A DNA stretch of 64,000 nt. Source: Halovenus sp037080055. Its GTDB lineage: Archaea; Halobacteriota; Halobacteria; Halobacteriales; Haloarculaceae. The position numbers were made by a program, and so were the translations under genes. The notes under the pieces were generated by a model that saw only the letters and a program-made list of their open reading frames with translations, was not told the origin of the DNA and did not search any database. Shown here one piece after another: positions 16,379 through 26,487 of the stretch. The number at the start of each line of letters is the position of its first letter. Within the stretch, counting starts at the first letter, position 1. The DNA lies in contig NZ_JBAOJI010000006.1 in the NCBI RefSeq assembly GCF_037080055.1, positions 191,615-255,614 on the forward strand. Direction: 5' to 3'.

Positions 16379-17866
16379 GTGAGCCAGATCGTCCGCAACG
16401 CCGACGAAGCGCGTCATCAACTCTACGAGATCATGAAACGCGACGGCTCCTTCGAGCAGAAAGCGAAGGAGGCCCTCGAACTCGGAAAAGCCTATCTCGA
16501 CGTCGATAGCGGCTTTCTCACCCGTATCGAATCCGATACCGACCACTGGGAGACCATCGTCAGTACCGACGGCACCGACGGACTCGTTCCGCCCGGAATG
16601 AAATCGAACCTCAGCGGGACGTACTGCCGGCATACGCTGGAACGGGACTCACCGCTTGCCCTCCACGATATCCCGGGACAACAGACCGCCGTCGAGGCGG
16701 AGAAATTCGACTGCTATCACGGCACGACGCTGACGGTCAACGACGAAATATACGGGACGGTCTGTTTCGTGGCCGTCGATGCCCGTAGCGACCCCTTCTC
16801 TGAGGCAGAGACGATGTTTGCCGAACTCGTGGGTCGCCTGCTCGAACACGAAATCGAACACGAACGCCAGCGCGACCAACTCGCCAGACAGACGAGTCTG
16901 GTCAACGTCCTCGACAGAGTTCTTCGACACAACATCCGCAACGAACTGACGATCATCCGGGCGAACGCCCGCCTGCACGGCGAGAAACACGAGGACTGCT
17001 CGGAGTGCGAACAGATCGTCGAATCGACCGACCAACTGATCGGGATGAGCGAAACCGCGCGACAACTCGGCAAGAGTATCAACGCCGAGTTCGACCGCCG
17101 ACCGATCGATCTGGTGGCGCTCGTCAACGACCTTGCCCAGCAGGCCACAGAGTCGTACTCGGAGCTTTCGATCACGGTCGATGCCCCCGACCGCCTCGTC
17201 GTCGTCGCATACCCGAGCGTCGAGACGGCACTCTGGGAACTGATCGAGAACGTCGCTAAACACGCCGGCGAGTCCCCAACTGCCACCCTTCGACTCCGTG
17301 ACGACGACGAACACGTCGCAATCGAGATTGGCGACGACGGGCCCGGACTCCCCGAGGCCGAACGCGATGTCCTCCAGACCGGGACAGAGACCCAACTTGC
17401 CCACGGCAGCGGACTGGGGCTGTGGTCGGTGTACTGGGTCGCGGTCAACCACCGCGGTGACCTCGACATCGACACCACTGACGGGACTCGCATCACGCTC
17501 TCGCTGCCGCGACAGGACGCCGATCTCTCGGACGGGGGCGCGATATCTGCCGGCGAGTTACAGGTCGCACGTGCTGGTGACCGGTACGAGACTGCTTTCG
17601 ACGCCGCGCCGATCGGAGTCGTCATGCTCGCCGAAAATGGCCAGATTCTCGAAGCGAACGACCACGCTGAAACGCTGCTCGATTGCCCGGTTCCGGAGTC
17701 GGCCGGCAAGCAGATCACGAGCGTGCTCGAAACGGCGACCGGCCCGCTCGGAGACGGCTCACTCGCCGATGGCACCGGACAGATCGAACACCAGGGCCAC
17801 GCCCTCGATTACCGCCTGACAGCAGACGTGGGTTCGGGCCAGCATCTGCTCGTGATCCAGGAATGA
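16379..17866 (+). CDS. GAF histidine kinase with C-terminal PAS domain
   Basis: 495 aa from GTG 16379; an ATG at 16310 would add 23 non-family residues. Residues about 20-155 form a GAF domain (LDVDSGFLTRIES, GTYCRHTLER, YHGTTLTVN). HisKA-like helices have VLRHNIRNEL (H184), the ATPase has ENVAKHAGE (N box), DDGPGLP (319-325) and GSGLGLW (343-349). A PAS-like domain (about 403-495: FDAAPIGVVMLAENGQILEANDHAE) lies after the ATPase, which is an unusual order. No membrane segment is present. The stop overlaps the msrA ATG. Confidence 0.9.
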   Translation: MSQIVRNADEARHQLYEIMKRDGSFEQKAKEALELGKAYLDVDSGFLTRIESDTDHWETIVSTDGTDGLVPPGMKSNLSGTYCRHTLERDSPLALHDIPGQQTAVEAEKFDCYHGTTLTVNDEIYGTVCFVAVDARSDPFSEAETMFAELVGRLLEHEIEHERQRDQLARQTSLVNVLDRVLRHNIRNELTIIRANARLHGEKHEDCSECEQIVESTDQLIGMSETARQLGKSINAEFDRRPIDLVALVNDLAQQATESYSELSITVDAPDRLVVVAYPSVETALWELIENVAKHAGESPTATLRLRDDDEHVAIEIGDDGPGLPEAERDVLQTGTETQLAHGSGLGLWSVYWVAVNHRGDLDIDTTDGTRITLSLPRQDADLSDGGAISAGELQVARAGDRYETAFDAAPIGVVMLAENGQILEANDHAETLLDCPVPESAGKQITSVLETATGPLGDGSLADGTGQIEHQGHALDYRLTADVGSGQHLLVIQE

Positions 17867-18477
17867 CTATCACGCCAACTGTCCTCCAAGAATACGACGG
17901 CTCGATGCCCGACTCCGCGGTGACGGAGACGGCAACGTTCGGACTGGGTTGTTTCTGGGGTCCTGATGCGGTTTTCGGGGCTCGCGACGGCGTCGTCCGA
18001 ACGCGGGTGGGCTACGCCGGCGGGAGCAAGGCCGATCCGACCTATCGAGCGCTCGGCGACCACACCGAAGTCGTGCAGGTCGAGTTCGATCCCAGCGAGA
18101 TCAGCTACCGCGAACTGGTCGAGGTTGCCTTTCACGAGCACGATCCGCGCAGGCGCGCCCGAAAGCGACAGTATCAGGGCCTGATTCTCACCGAAAGCGA
18201 ATCCCAGCACGAGACGGTCCTCGACTATCTCGACGAGAGCGACTTCCCTCGCGAACAGATCGAAACGCGGATCGAGGGGCTGGGCACGTTCTACGCGGCC
18301 GAGGACTACCATCAGAAGTTCAACCTCCGTAGTCACGCCGCAATGCTCGGCGAGTTCGAGGACGCGGGCTACGACGACACTGACATTCGTGAATCGCCAG
18401 CGGCGGCGAAACTCAACGCCCATGTGACGGGCAAAGAGGTCTCCTTGCCGTTTCTCGACGCTCGGAGTCGGTCGTGA
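17863..18477 (+). CDS. msrA: Peptide methionine sulfoxide reductase A
   Basis: 204 aa. The active-site motif GLGCFWG has the catalytic Cys; further family marks are RTRVGYAGG, HTEVVQVEFDP, the conserved FHEHDP, and EDYHQKF. It reduces S-methionine sulfoxide in oxidised proteins. The start ATG at 17863 overlaps the kinase stop (ATGA), so translation is coupled; a second ATG at 17908 would give a more typical N-terminus. The fusion-like coupling with a GAF kinase suggests a shared redox-stress role. Confidence 0.95.
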   Translation: MTITPTVLQEYDGSMPDSAVTETATFGLGCFWGPDAVFGARDGVVRTRVGYAGGSKADPTYRALGDHTEVVQVEFDPSEISYRELVEVAFHEHDPRRRARKRQYQGLILTESESQHETVLDYLDESDFPREQIETRIEGLGTFYAAEDYHQKFNLRSHAAMLGEFEDAGYDDTDIRESPAAAKLNAHVTGKEVSLPFLDARSRS

Positions 18478-18541
18478 CGTTTGGGGTACTCATCGATACG
18501 GACAAAAGCGCTTTTGCGTATCGACAGCGGACACAGGGATA

Positions 18542-19654
18542 ATGGGGCTCGAAGAGGAGATCGAGGAGATCGAGCAGGAGATCCGCGATACGCCGTACAA
18601 CAAGTCGACCGAGGCGCACATCGGCCGACTGAAGTCCAAACTCGCGGAGAAAAAAGAAAAGCTCGAGCGCCAACAGTCCTCCTCCGGCGGCAGCGGTGGC
18701 TACGCCGTCGAGAAACACGGCGACGCGACCGTCGCGCTGGTTGGCTTCCCCAGCGTTGGCAAATCGACACTCCTCAACGCCCTCACGAACGCTGACAGCG
18801 AAACCGGATCCTACGAGTTCACGACGCTCGATGTCAATCCTGGCATGTTGCAGTACCGCGGCGCGAACATCCAGATGCTCGACGTGCCGGGGATGATCGA
18901 AGGTGCTGCGAGTGGTCGCGGTGACGGGCAAGAAGTCCTCTCTGTCGTGCGGACTGCCGATCTCATTGTCTTTGTTCTCTCGGCGTTCGAAATTCAGCAG
19001 TACGACCGCCTCAGCGAAGAACTGTACAAAAACGGCATCCGTGTCGATCAAAAGCCGCCACGGGTCACCGTCCGCAAGAAGGCCAAAGACGGCATCTCGG
19101 TCAACGCCAGCGTCGATCTCAACCTCGACGAGCGAACGATCTCGGACATCCTGCGAGAGCACGGCTACACCAACGCCGACGTGACCATCGGCGAGCAGGT
19201 CGATCTCGACCGCTTTATCGACGGCATCCGGGACAACCGCGTCTATCTCCCCTCGCTCGTCACGGTCAACAAGGTCGATCTGATCGAACCCTCCTACGCC
19301 GAGACGGTCAACGAGAACCTCCGCGAGCGGGATATCGACCCCGACGACGCCGTCTTCATCAGCGCCGAGAAGGAGAAAGGCCTCGACGCCCTCCGCGAGC
19401 GCCTCTGGAAGGAACTCGGCCTCATCCGGATCTACATGGACAAACCCGGACGCGGGGTCGACTACGACGAACCGCTCATTCTCTTCGAGGGCGCGACCGT
19501 CGAGGACGCCTGCGAGAAGTTGGGCGGAGAGTTCGACGAGCGGTTTCGCTTCGCCCGCGTCAGCGGGTCGAGCGCCAAACACGACGAACAGCAGGTCGGA
19601 CTGGATCACGAACTCGCCGACGAGGACGTGCTCCGCATTCTAACGACGAATTAA
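18542..19654 (+). CDS. drg: Drg-type GTP-binding protein
   Basis: 370 aa. After a coiled-coil N-terminus the G domain has GFPSVGKSTLLNAL (G1), FTTLDVNPG (G2 region), DVPGMIEG (G3) and TVNKVDLIE (G4), as in the OBG/DRG family; a C-terminal TGS domain follows (about 290-368: ILFEGATVEDACEKL). Eukaryotic and archaeal Drg proteins bind ribosomes and aid translation. It is single and convergent with the zinc-ribbon membrane gene, sharing 4 bases at the stops. Confidence 0.96.
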   Translation: MGLEEEIEEIEQEIRDTPYNKSTEAHIGRLKSKLAEKKEKLERQQSSSGGSGGYAVEKHGDATVALVGFPSVGKSTLLNALTNADSETGSYEFTTLDVNPGMLQYRGANIQMLDVPGMIEGAASGRGDGQEVLSVVRTADLIVFVLSAFEIQQYDRLSEELYKNGIRVDQKPPRVTVRKKAKDGISVNASVDLNLDERTISDILREHGYTNADVTIGEQVDLDRFIDGIRDNRVYLPSLVTVNKVDLIEPSYAETVNENLRERDIDPDDAVFISAEKEKGLDALRERLWKELGLIRIYMDKPGRGVDYDEPLILFEGATVEDACEKLGGEFDERFRFARVSGSSAKHDEQQVGLDHELADEDVLRILTTN

Positions 19655-20373
19655 TTCTCCGGTCGATAGACGGACTCACAGTCCAGACAGACGATTTCCT
19701 CGCCGTCGTCGAGCACTTCGTAGCGGTCGGTCTTGATGCCGAGCATCGTCCGTCCGGACCACACCGCATCACAGCCCTCCTGCGGACAGCGGGCGGGAAT
19801 CTCGTGGCCCGCCTCGGTCTCCTCGACGACGGTTTCGAGCCCATCCAAGTCCTCCTGCATCGTTTCGTCTTCACTCAACTCCGTCTTGAGATGTTCGAGA
19901 TGCTCGCTCAGCCGTGCATCGGGCGTCTGGTCTTCGATTCTGCCGGCGCTCCCATCGCTCTCCTCGAACAATTCGGCAGAGACTGCCGGATGATTCTGAT
20001 ACGCTTCCGGAATCTCCGGCTGTTCGTCCTCCGCTGTGTCGCCCTCCTCCCAGACGCTGTCTTTCTTCCGCTCGGCTTCCCAGAAGCCCTCACTGCTCTG
20101 CTCGCTGGTCTGTGCCGGCTCTGTTCTCGTCTCGGGCGTGTCGCGCGATCCGGTCGGCAGGCCGTCACCGCGGATCACGGCGAGGACTGCGAGCACCAGC
20201 AACAGCCCCGTAACCGCCAACAGTGGGAGATACAGAAGCACCTGTGGCCACTGGAGAATCTTTTCGACGCCCACGTTCGTGATCGCTGGATTCCGCAGCA
20301 GCGGTCGGAGCGCCGTCATCGCGACGAAGAAGCCGACGACGAACAGGCCGCCGAGGCGTCGGACTGATACCAT
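19651..20373 (-). CDS. Membrane protein with acidic linker and C-terminal zinc ribbon
   Basis: 240 aa. Two hydrophobic segments near the N-terminus (about 10-30 and 42-67), then a long, very acidic linker (about 70-185), and a terminal domain with CPQEGC and CLDC, a zinc-ribbon pair. I do not recognise a named family. The gene has a TATTTATT box 26-33 bp before its ATG. It ends inside the drg stop (4-nt convergent overlap), with no functional link implied. Confidence 0.75.
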   Translation of the reverse strand: MVSVRRLGGLFVVGFFVAMTALRPLLRNPAITNVGVEKILQWPQVLLYLPLLAVTGLLLVLAVLAVIRGDGLPTGSRDTPETRTEPAQTSEQSSEGFWEAERKKDSVWEEGDTAEDEQPEIPEAYQNHPAVSAELFEESDGSAGRIEDQTPDARLSEHLEHLKTELSEDETMQEDLDGLETVVEETEAGHEIPARCPQEGCDAVWSGRTMLGIKTDRYEVLDDGEEIVCLDCESVYRPEN

Positions 20374-20398
20374 CGCTCAGTTGTAGCGACTCGACTGG

Positions 20399-20406
20399 AA
20401 TAAATA
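20399..20406. promoter_or_regulatory. Shared AT-rich box in divergent promoter
   Basis: The sequence AATAAATA (TATTTATT on minus) lies 26-33 bp before the minus-strand ATG at 20373, and about 47-54 bp before the plus-strand GTG at 20453. It can serve the minus gene as a leaderless promoter, and may also set a plus-strand start near 20430. Confidence 0.45.
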
Positions 20407-20452
20407 CCGCAGTCCCACAACGGTCTTGGCCGATCAGTCCATATCGGCGGGC

Positions 20453-21673
20453 GTGACACGAACGCCAACGTTCGACCGACGGTCGGTTCTGCGGGCGGGC
20501 ATCGCTGCAGGCGCGCTCGCACTCGCCGGGTGCAGCGGCGGGAGCGACGACGACCCCGCCTCGGTCGACGAAGTCGAACCCGACGGCCCGTTCCAGATTT
20601 CGGAAGTCGTCTCCGGACTCGATGCACCGTGGGGCATCGCCTTCCTCCCCGAGACGAGCCAACTACTCGTCACCGAACTCCCGGGTGGCCTGCAACTCGT
20701 CGACCGCGAGGACGAGACGATGACGGAACTCACTGGCACGCCCGAGGTCGTGGCGGCCGGACAGGGCGGCCTTCTCGACGTGGCTGTCCATCCCGATTTC
20801 CCGGCGGAGCCGTGGATCTACCTGACCTACGCTGGCGCGAACGACGAAGGCGAGACCGCCACGCACCTCGGTCGCGGCCGCCTCGACCTCGACGGCCCCG
20901 AGTTCAGCGAGTTCGAGGCTATCCACGTCGCCGAACCCTTCCTCGATCGAACCGCCCACTACGGCTCCCGGGTCGAGTTCGGAACCGACGGCATGATCTA
21001 CATGACCGCCGGCGACCGCCAGTTCAAGAACTTCGATCAGTCGCACGTCGCACAGGATCTGACAAACGAACTCGGGACGACGCTACGACTCGCCCCCGAC
21101 GGCACCGTCCCCGCGGACAATCCATTCGTAGACGATTCGGAAGCGGTCGACTCGATCTTTACCTACGGCCACCGCAACCCGCAGGGGATCGACGTGCACC
21201 CCGAGACGGGCGAGATCTGGGTGAGCGAACACGGCGAGAAGGGCGGCGACGAGATCAATCGCCTGCGTGCGGGGGGAAACTACGGCTGGCCCATCGCCGA
21301 CCAAGGCTGTGAGTACGGGACCGAGGAGCCGGTCGCGCCCGATCCGCAGGAGGGTGACGGCACTATTCCGGCGGCACACGTCTGGGCCTGCGGTGTCGCC
21401 CGCTTTCCGCCAGCCGGTATGACATTCTACGAAGGCGATACCTTCCCCGACTGGCAGGGCGACCTCTTTGTTGGGAATCTCGCCGGCCAGTATCTCGGTC
21501 ACCTCACCGTCTCCGATCCCGCCGCAGACGACCCGACACTCGAAGAAGTGGATCCCCTGCTCGACGGCAACGACTGGCGGGTTCGTGACGTTGCCGTCGC
21601 ACCTGATACCGGCCATCTCTACGTCGCGATCGATAGCGAAGACGCGCCGCTCGTTCGCCTGCATTCCGAGTGA
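20453..21673 (+). CDS. Secreted PQQ-type sugar dehydrogenase lipoprotein
   Basis: 406 aa. Starting from GTG 20453 gives a Tat signal (DRRSVLRAG) and a lipobox LALAGC, so the protein is exported folded and lipid-anchored; a TTG nine codons earlier is less likely. The mature part is a six-bladed soluble glucose/sorbosone dehydrogenase fold: LDAPWGIAFLPE, LLDVAVHPDF, GHRNPQGIDVHPETG, WVSEHGEKGGDEINRL and NYGWP. These relatives use PQQ and calcium to oxidise aldoses outside the cell. Substrate and cofactor are inferred from the family. Confidence 0.9.
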   Translation: MTRTPTFDRRSVLRAGIAAGALALAGCSGGSDDDPASVDEVEPDGPFQISEVVSGLDAPWGIAFLPETSQLLVTELPGGLQLVDREDETMTELTGTPEVVAAGQGGLLDVAVHPDFPAEPWIYLTYAGANDEGETATHLGRGRLDLDGPEFSEFEAIHVAEPFLDRTAHYGSRVEFGTDGMIYMTAGDRQFKNFDQSHVAQDLTNELGTTLRLAPDGTVPADNPFVDDSEAVDSIFTYGHRNPQGIDVHPETGEIWVSEHGEKGGDEINRLRAGGNYGWPIADQGCEYGTEEPVAPDPQEGDGTIPAAHVWACGVARFPPAGMTFYEGDTFPDWQGDLFVGNLAGQYLGHLTVSDPAADDPTLEEVDPLLDGNDWRVRDVAVAPDTGHLYVAIDSEDAPLVRLHSE

Positions 21674-21680
21674 ATACTTC

Positions 21681-21686
21681 TTTTTT
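21681..21686 (+). terminator. T-run after sugar dehydrogenase gene
   Basis: Six T residues, preceded by CTTC, begin 8 bp after the TGA. Archaeal transcription commonly ends in such runs. Confidence 0.35.
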
Positions 21687-21710
21687 GCTGGCGCTCGAAG
21701 GTCACTGCGT

Positions 21711-22493
21711 ATGAACGGGATACTCGATCACACGATGATGCGCGTCGGAGATCTGGAGGAATCGCTCGAGTGGTACCAGACGAACCTCGAATACGAAGAG
21801 AAAGACCGCTACGAGGGCGACGGCTTCACTATCGTCTACCTCGGTCCTGAGGAGATGCACGAGGACGGTGCGTTGCTCGAACTCACACACAACGAGGGCG
21901 ACGACGACCTCGAACTCGGCGACGCCTGGGGGCACATCGCCGTCCGCGTCGAGGACGTGAACGACGCGTACTACGAACTGATGGACAAGGGCGTCGAAGA
22001 TTACCGCCCGCCCGAGGAGAATCCCGGCTACGCCTTCGTCAAAGATCCTGACGGCCACGAGATCGAAATCGTCGAGCGCGACCACGGCGCGCGCTGGAGC
22101 CTCGATCACACGATGATCCGCGTCGAAGACGCCGACGAGGCGCTGGGCTACTGGACGCGCAAGTTCGAGTACGACGAGGTCGGCCGCTGGGAGGCCGATA
22201 GCTTCGCCAACTACTTCGTCGAACCCGAAGATGCGCCACAGGAGGCGATGAGTCTCGAACTAACCTACAACTACGACGGGCGCTCGTACACGATGGGCGA
22301 TGCGTGGGGGCACGTCTGCATCCGCATCGACGATCTTCACGACGACTGGGAGCGACTGATGACCCGGGAGACCGCCGACTATCGGGATCCAGAATCCTGC
22401 GACGACCTCTACGCGTTCACCAAAGATCAGGACGGCCACGAGATCGAACTGATCGAACGCGACCCCTCCGCGGACTCGCTGTTCCCGTTCTGA
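21711..22493 (+). CDS. Double VOC-domain protein (glyoxalase I-like)
   Basis: 260 aa with two glyoxalase/VOC units. Each starts with LDHTM(M/I)RV and ends with DPDGHEIE or DQDGHEIELIE, and each has GDAWGHI/V in the middle, so it is a tandem duplication. The H and E residues at these motifs are the usual metal ligands. Glyoxalase I splits methylglyoxal hemithioacetals or related adducts; in haloarchaea, which lack glutathione, the thiol may be gamma-glutamylcysteine. ATG at 21711 chosen; upstream extension codes inside the previous gene. The intergenic gap is 37 bp. Confidence 0.9.
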   Translation: MNGILDHTMMRVGDLEESLEWYQTNLEYEEKDRYEGDGFTIVYLGPEEMHEDGALLELTHNEGDDDLELGDAWGHIAVRVEDVNDAYYELMDKGVEDYRPPEENPGYAFVKDPDGHEIEIVERDHGARWSLDHTMIRVEDADEALGYWTRKFEYDEVGRWEADSFANYFVEPEDAPQEAMSLELTYNYDGRSYTMGDAWGHVCIRIDDLHDDWERLMTRETADYRDPESCDDLYAFTKDQDGHEIELIERDPSADSLFPF

Positions 22494-22514
22494 CCGCCGA
22501 CAGCCGACTGTTGT

Positions 22515-23521
<1,007 letters not shown>

Positions 23522-23525
<4 letters not shown>

Positions 23526-23962
23526 TCAAAGTACTGCTTGAGTTCGAAGTATCCTTCAACATCCTCGGACTTGATAGTTCGCCTCCCAGCATGCCTGGCG
23601 AGAAACGCCGCGGCGGCCGCGATGTCCTCCGCGTACGTTTCGAGTTGCGCCGCCAACACGATACGAGCGTCCATCGACACACGATACCGGTCGTCGATAT
23701 CCAGCCGCGCGACCCGATCGACCGGCGCAATTGGCAAATCGAGTTCCCCCTTGTCCGGCACCGATTGCGCCCCGAAATCGCCGACCATCAACGTCTTCCG
23801 CCCGTCCTCGTCGGCCAGTTCGGCCGCTCGCGTCGCCCGTCTGGCCCCTTCCTGCTGAATCCGCCGTGCGAGAGTCTCCCCTGCCTCTGCACTTACTCGA
23901 AGCCCGTCTGCACGACGGCGAATGACGTCGTCGACCGGTGCAACCGGTAACTCGACACTCAT
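23522..23962 (-). CDS. hstA: Archaeal histone, tandem double fold
   Basis: 146 aa with two histone folds in one chain, as in haloarchaeal HpyA/HstA. The first half begins LPVAPVDDVIRRRADG and has the strand-loop DGRKTLMVGDF; the second begins LPIAPVDRVARL and has RRTIKSEDVEGYF. The two halves would pair within the chain like an H3-H4 dimer. It binds DNA or acts as a regulator in halophiles. ATG 23962 sits 25-30 bp after a TTTAAG box. Its TGA overlaps the deacetylase start by 4 nt. Confidence 0.95.
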
Positions 23963-23986
23963 ACGCCACAACGAGGCTGTCCGACT

Positions 23987-23992
23987 CTTAAA
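23987..23992 (-). promoter_or_regulatory. TATA-like box for the histone-deacetylase unit
   Basis: TTTAAG on the minus strand, 25-30 bp before the histone ATG at 23962. It allows leaderless transcription independent of the RPA gene upstream. Confidence 0.5.
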
Positions 23993-24024
23993 CGTTCCGA
24001 ACAGCGTGCTCGCTCGCTCACGCG

Positions 24025-25470
24025 CTACAGGATCTCCTCGGCGTCGAGGGTCTCACCGTCGAGGGTTCCTCGGGCCGTGACCTCCTCCCCGAGTTGGAGA
24101 TGGTCGCTCGTCTCGACTTTCATCGTCTCCGTTCCGTCGTCGAGCACGACTGGATTGCCCGTCTGGACGACCGTGCCCGTGAATTCCGTCGTTTCGCCGC
24201 TCGCTGTCCCCGCGTCGTCGCCTCCGCTGGCGTCGGTCGTCGGCTGGTCGCCGTCGGCAAACGCATCCAGCCCGGTGCTGTCGCCACCGTCGGAGACTGC
24301 CCCCGACGTATCTCCGCCGGCGTCGGAAGTCGTGTCGACCGATCCGTCATCGCCATCGATGGTCGCGCCTTCGAGGATCACGACTGTCGAGCCCCAGCCA
24401 GCAGACGCTTCGAGGTCGTCCTGCCAGCCGTCCTGAATCTCGACATCGGCGAGGAAGAGTTCGTCTCCCGGTCCGATGTCGAAGTCGGCCTTCTCGCCCC
24501 ACAGTGCGACCCGAATGTCGCCGGTATCGTCCTGTACTCTGACGTTGCGGACCTGCCCCTCCGAGCCGTCGTCGCGGTCGAACGTTCGTTTCGGGTCCGT
24601 CGAGCGGACGACGCCAGCGATATCGATCGTCTGGTCGATCTCGGCAGCTTCGATTGGCGTCGCGTCCGGCTGGAAAGAGACCTCTTCGTCGATTTCGTCG
24701 ATGGCTCCGCGGTCACCGACGTGCAGTTCGAGTGAGCCCTCTCGTTCGCGGACGTAGCCGTCGACAATTTCGACTGCAACGCCGGAGTCTAACTCCGTCG
24801 CGCGGTCGGCGCGGTCGTCCCACAGCGTCACCCGGATGCGGCCAGTTTCGTCGCCGAGGGTGATGTTCGAGACCTTTCCCTCGGAACCGTCGTCGCGGCT
24901 GAACGTCCGGACGCTCTCGGTGCCCAGAACGAGTCCCCGAACACTCACATCAGACTGGCCCAATGTCAGCGAATCGATCGTCGACTCGTCGCCGACTGTC
25001 ACGTCGATTTCGACCTCGTCGTCCGGTTCGGCCTCGTCGACGCTCACTTCGAGTCCGTTGTAGCCGTCTTTCGCTCGGCCCTTGACCCGGAGCACGTCGC
25101 CAGGTTCGAGTTCACCGTCGTCGATCGCCGCGGCTTCCTTGTCCCAGAAGGCGAGGCGCACAGTCCCGGTTTCGTCGGCGGCCTCGACATTGATGACCCG
25201 GCCGTCTTCGTCCTCGTCGTCGCGCTCGAAGGTGCGCAGGTCGCCGACGGAGAGCACCTTGGCGATGAACTTCACCTCGTCCATCGCGGGTTCGATGTCT
25301 GAGATCGTCTCGACTTCGTTGTCGGCGATCTCGTGCGCGATGATCATCGCGGCGGTCTCCTCGTCGGCCAACCCCTCCATCTGCTCGACTTTCTGCTCGA
25401 CGGCCTCCCGGAACCGCTCCTCGGAGACGTCGGCCTCCAGATCCGCATAGATCTCTTCGATCGCTCCCAT
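24025..25470 (-). CDS. rpa2: Replication protein A, OB-fold ssDNA-binding protein (Rpa2-like)
   Basis: 481 aa. After a helical N-terminus (about 1-60), at least three related OB folds follow: FIAKVLSVGDLRTFERDD, VRGLVLGTESVRTFSRDDGSEGK and IAGVVRSTDPKRTFDRDDGSEGQ, each with VRLAFWD, IRVTLWDD and IRVALWGE strands. A low-complexity Gly/Ser/Asp linker (about 360-425) leads to a final small OB-like part (TEFTGTVVQTGNP). No zinc finger is present. It coats ssDNA in replication and repair. Position beside the histone gene matches Haloferax rpa2. The name is by synteny and architecture. Confidence 0.9.
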   Translation of the reverse strand: MGAIEEIYADLEADVSEERFREAVEQKVEQMEGLADEETAAMIIAHEIADNEVETISDIEPAMDEVKFIAKVLSVGDLRTFERDDEDEDGRVINVEAADETGTVRLAFWDKEAAAIDDGELEPGDVLRVKGRAKDGYNGLEVSVDEAEPDDEVEIDVTVGDESTIDSLTLGQSDVSVRGLVLGTESVRTFSRDDGSEGKVSNITLGDETGRIRVTLWDDRADRATELDSGVAVEIVDGYVREREGSLELHVGDRGAIDEIDEEVSFQPDATPIEAAEIDQTIDIAGVVRSTDPKRTFDRDDGSEGQVRNVRVQDDTGDIRVALWGEKADFDIGPGDELFLADVEIQDGWQDDLEASAGWGSTVVILEGATIDGDDGSVDTTSDAGGDTSGAVSDGGDSTGLDAFADGDQPTTDASGGDDAGTASGETTEFTGTVVQTGNPVVLDDGTETMKVETSDHLQLGEEVTARGTLDGETLDAEEIL

Positions 25471-25497
25471 TACTGTCAGAACAACACGGCTGGTTGC

Positions 25498-25507
25498 CGC
25501 TTAAGCG
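25498..25507 (-). promoter_or_regulatory. Proximal palindromic TATA-like site of rpa
   Basis: CGCTTAAGCG is a perfect 10-bp palindrome 28-37 bp before the RPA ATG at 25470. Its CTTAAG core can act as a TATA box for a leaderless start, and the symmetry could also be a regulator site. Confidence 0.35.
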
Positions 25508-25591
25508 TTGTCGTTGATCGATTTCGCCGCCCGATTCGACCGCTCGGCCTGCGCTGTCGGTCCATCGTGGGCCGAAGTGGTCGCACTTCCG

Positions 25592-25599
25592 TATAAAAA
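25592..25599 (-). promoter_or_regulatory. Distal TATA-like box of rpa
   Basis: TTTTTATA on the minus strand, about 122-129 bp before the RPA ATG. It would give a leader near 95 nt, so rpa may have two promoters. Confidence 0.45.
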
Positions 25600-25607
25600 C
25601 CTGCGGG

Positions 25608-26228
25608 CTACTGTTGGATCGTGATCGAGCCGTCGTCTTCGACCTCGATCACCGCGTCGAACAGGCCCTTGAGCGTCGCAAGCGTCTGTGGGTCGTGGGC
25701 TTCGGGATCGAGATGGAAGTGGCCGATCCCGCCGACGGTCTTGACGCGGCCGGTGACGACGTGGAGGAACCGAAACGCTCGCTGGAGGTCGGCGTACTGC
25801 AGCAGCGAGGTGATCCCGTCGAAGCAGACCGCGATGTATTCGTCGTCGTCGGCGGCGGTCGCCATCCCCGAGAGCAGTTCGCTCAGTTCGATTCCGATGC
25901 CGGTGAGATCGGATGGATTCTCGACGGTTTTGACGGCCCACGACGGATCGTCGATTTCGGTCTCGGCCTGCCCGATCGAGACGATGCCGCCGCGGACCGG
26001 CGAGACGCCTGCGTGGTCGAGCCAGTTTTCGACCCACTCCTGTGGGGTATCTGTGTACGAAATCGCGAGCATGTTCGTCTCGCTAGGTGCGGTCTGGGTG
26101 AGAAGGTCGAGACAGACGTCGTTTCCCTGTCCGCCGAGGGATGGAGCTAGCAGTAAGACATTCGACACTCCGGACAGTTCTGAGAGGTCCGGCCTGTCTT
26201 CCTCGGCTGTCCCTGCCCGCTCAGACAT
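25608..26228 (-). CDS. KaiC/RecA-like protein with degenerate P-loop (HTR-like, DUF7504-like)
   Basis: 206 aa from ATG 26228. The fold looks like a single RecA/KaiC core: NVLLLAPSLGGQGNDVCLDLL at the nucleotide-loop position, then ISYTDTPQEW, CFDGITSLLQYAD at the Walker-B position and VVTGRVKTVGGIGHF. The loop lacks the GKS/T lysine, so it probably does not hydrolyse ATP normally. Haloarchaeal relatives are often labelled HTR-like and have no known role. It lies upstream of rpa on the same strand, with the distal rpa TATA box just past its stop. Confidence 0.75.
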   Translation of the reverse strand: MSERAGTAEEDRPDLSELSGVSNVLLLAPSLGGQGNDVCLDLLTQTAPSETNMLAISYTDTPQEWVENWLDHAGVSPVRGGIVSIGQAETEIDDPSWAVKTVENPSDLTGIGIELSELLSGMATAADDDEYIAVCFDGITSLLQYADLQRAFRFLHVVTGRVKTVGGIGHFHLDPEAHDPQTLATLKGLFDAVIEVEDDGSITIQQ

Positions 26229-26414
26229 ACCATACCCTCTGTGTCGGCGGACCAAAAGAATGCTGATTGTTATACCGAACGGCTTGACCGGTAAAAAATG
26301 TCGTATGAGTCTGTTTGCCGGCCGATCTCTCTACTGAGCGTAAGCGAACCGAGGGCGCGGTGCAGAACCCCGAATCGTAACCCCTATGAGTACCTCCCCG
26401 CTACGGGTAGATGA

Positions 26415-26487
26415 GTCCTGATAGGGTAGTGGACTATCCTCTTGGCTTGCGGAGCCAGGGACCGGAGTTCAAATCTCCGTCAGGACG
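26415..26487 (+). tRNA. tRNA-Arg (anticodon GCG)
   Basis: A cloverleaf folds fully: acceptor GTCCTGA pairs TCAGGAC, D arm GGGTA/TATCC, anticodon arm TTGGC/GCCAG around loop TTGCGGA with anticodon GCG (reads CGC/CGU), and T arm CGGAG/CTCCG around TTCAAAT. The discriminator base is G and no CCA is encoded. No intron. The sequence directly after it forms a strong hairpin and belongs to a repeat array of its 3' end. Confidence 0.96.
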
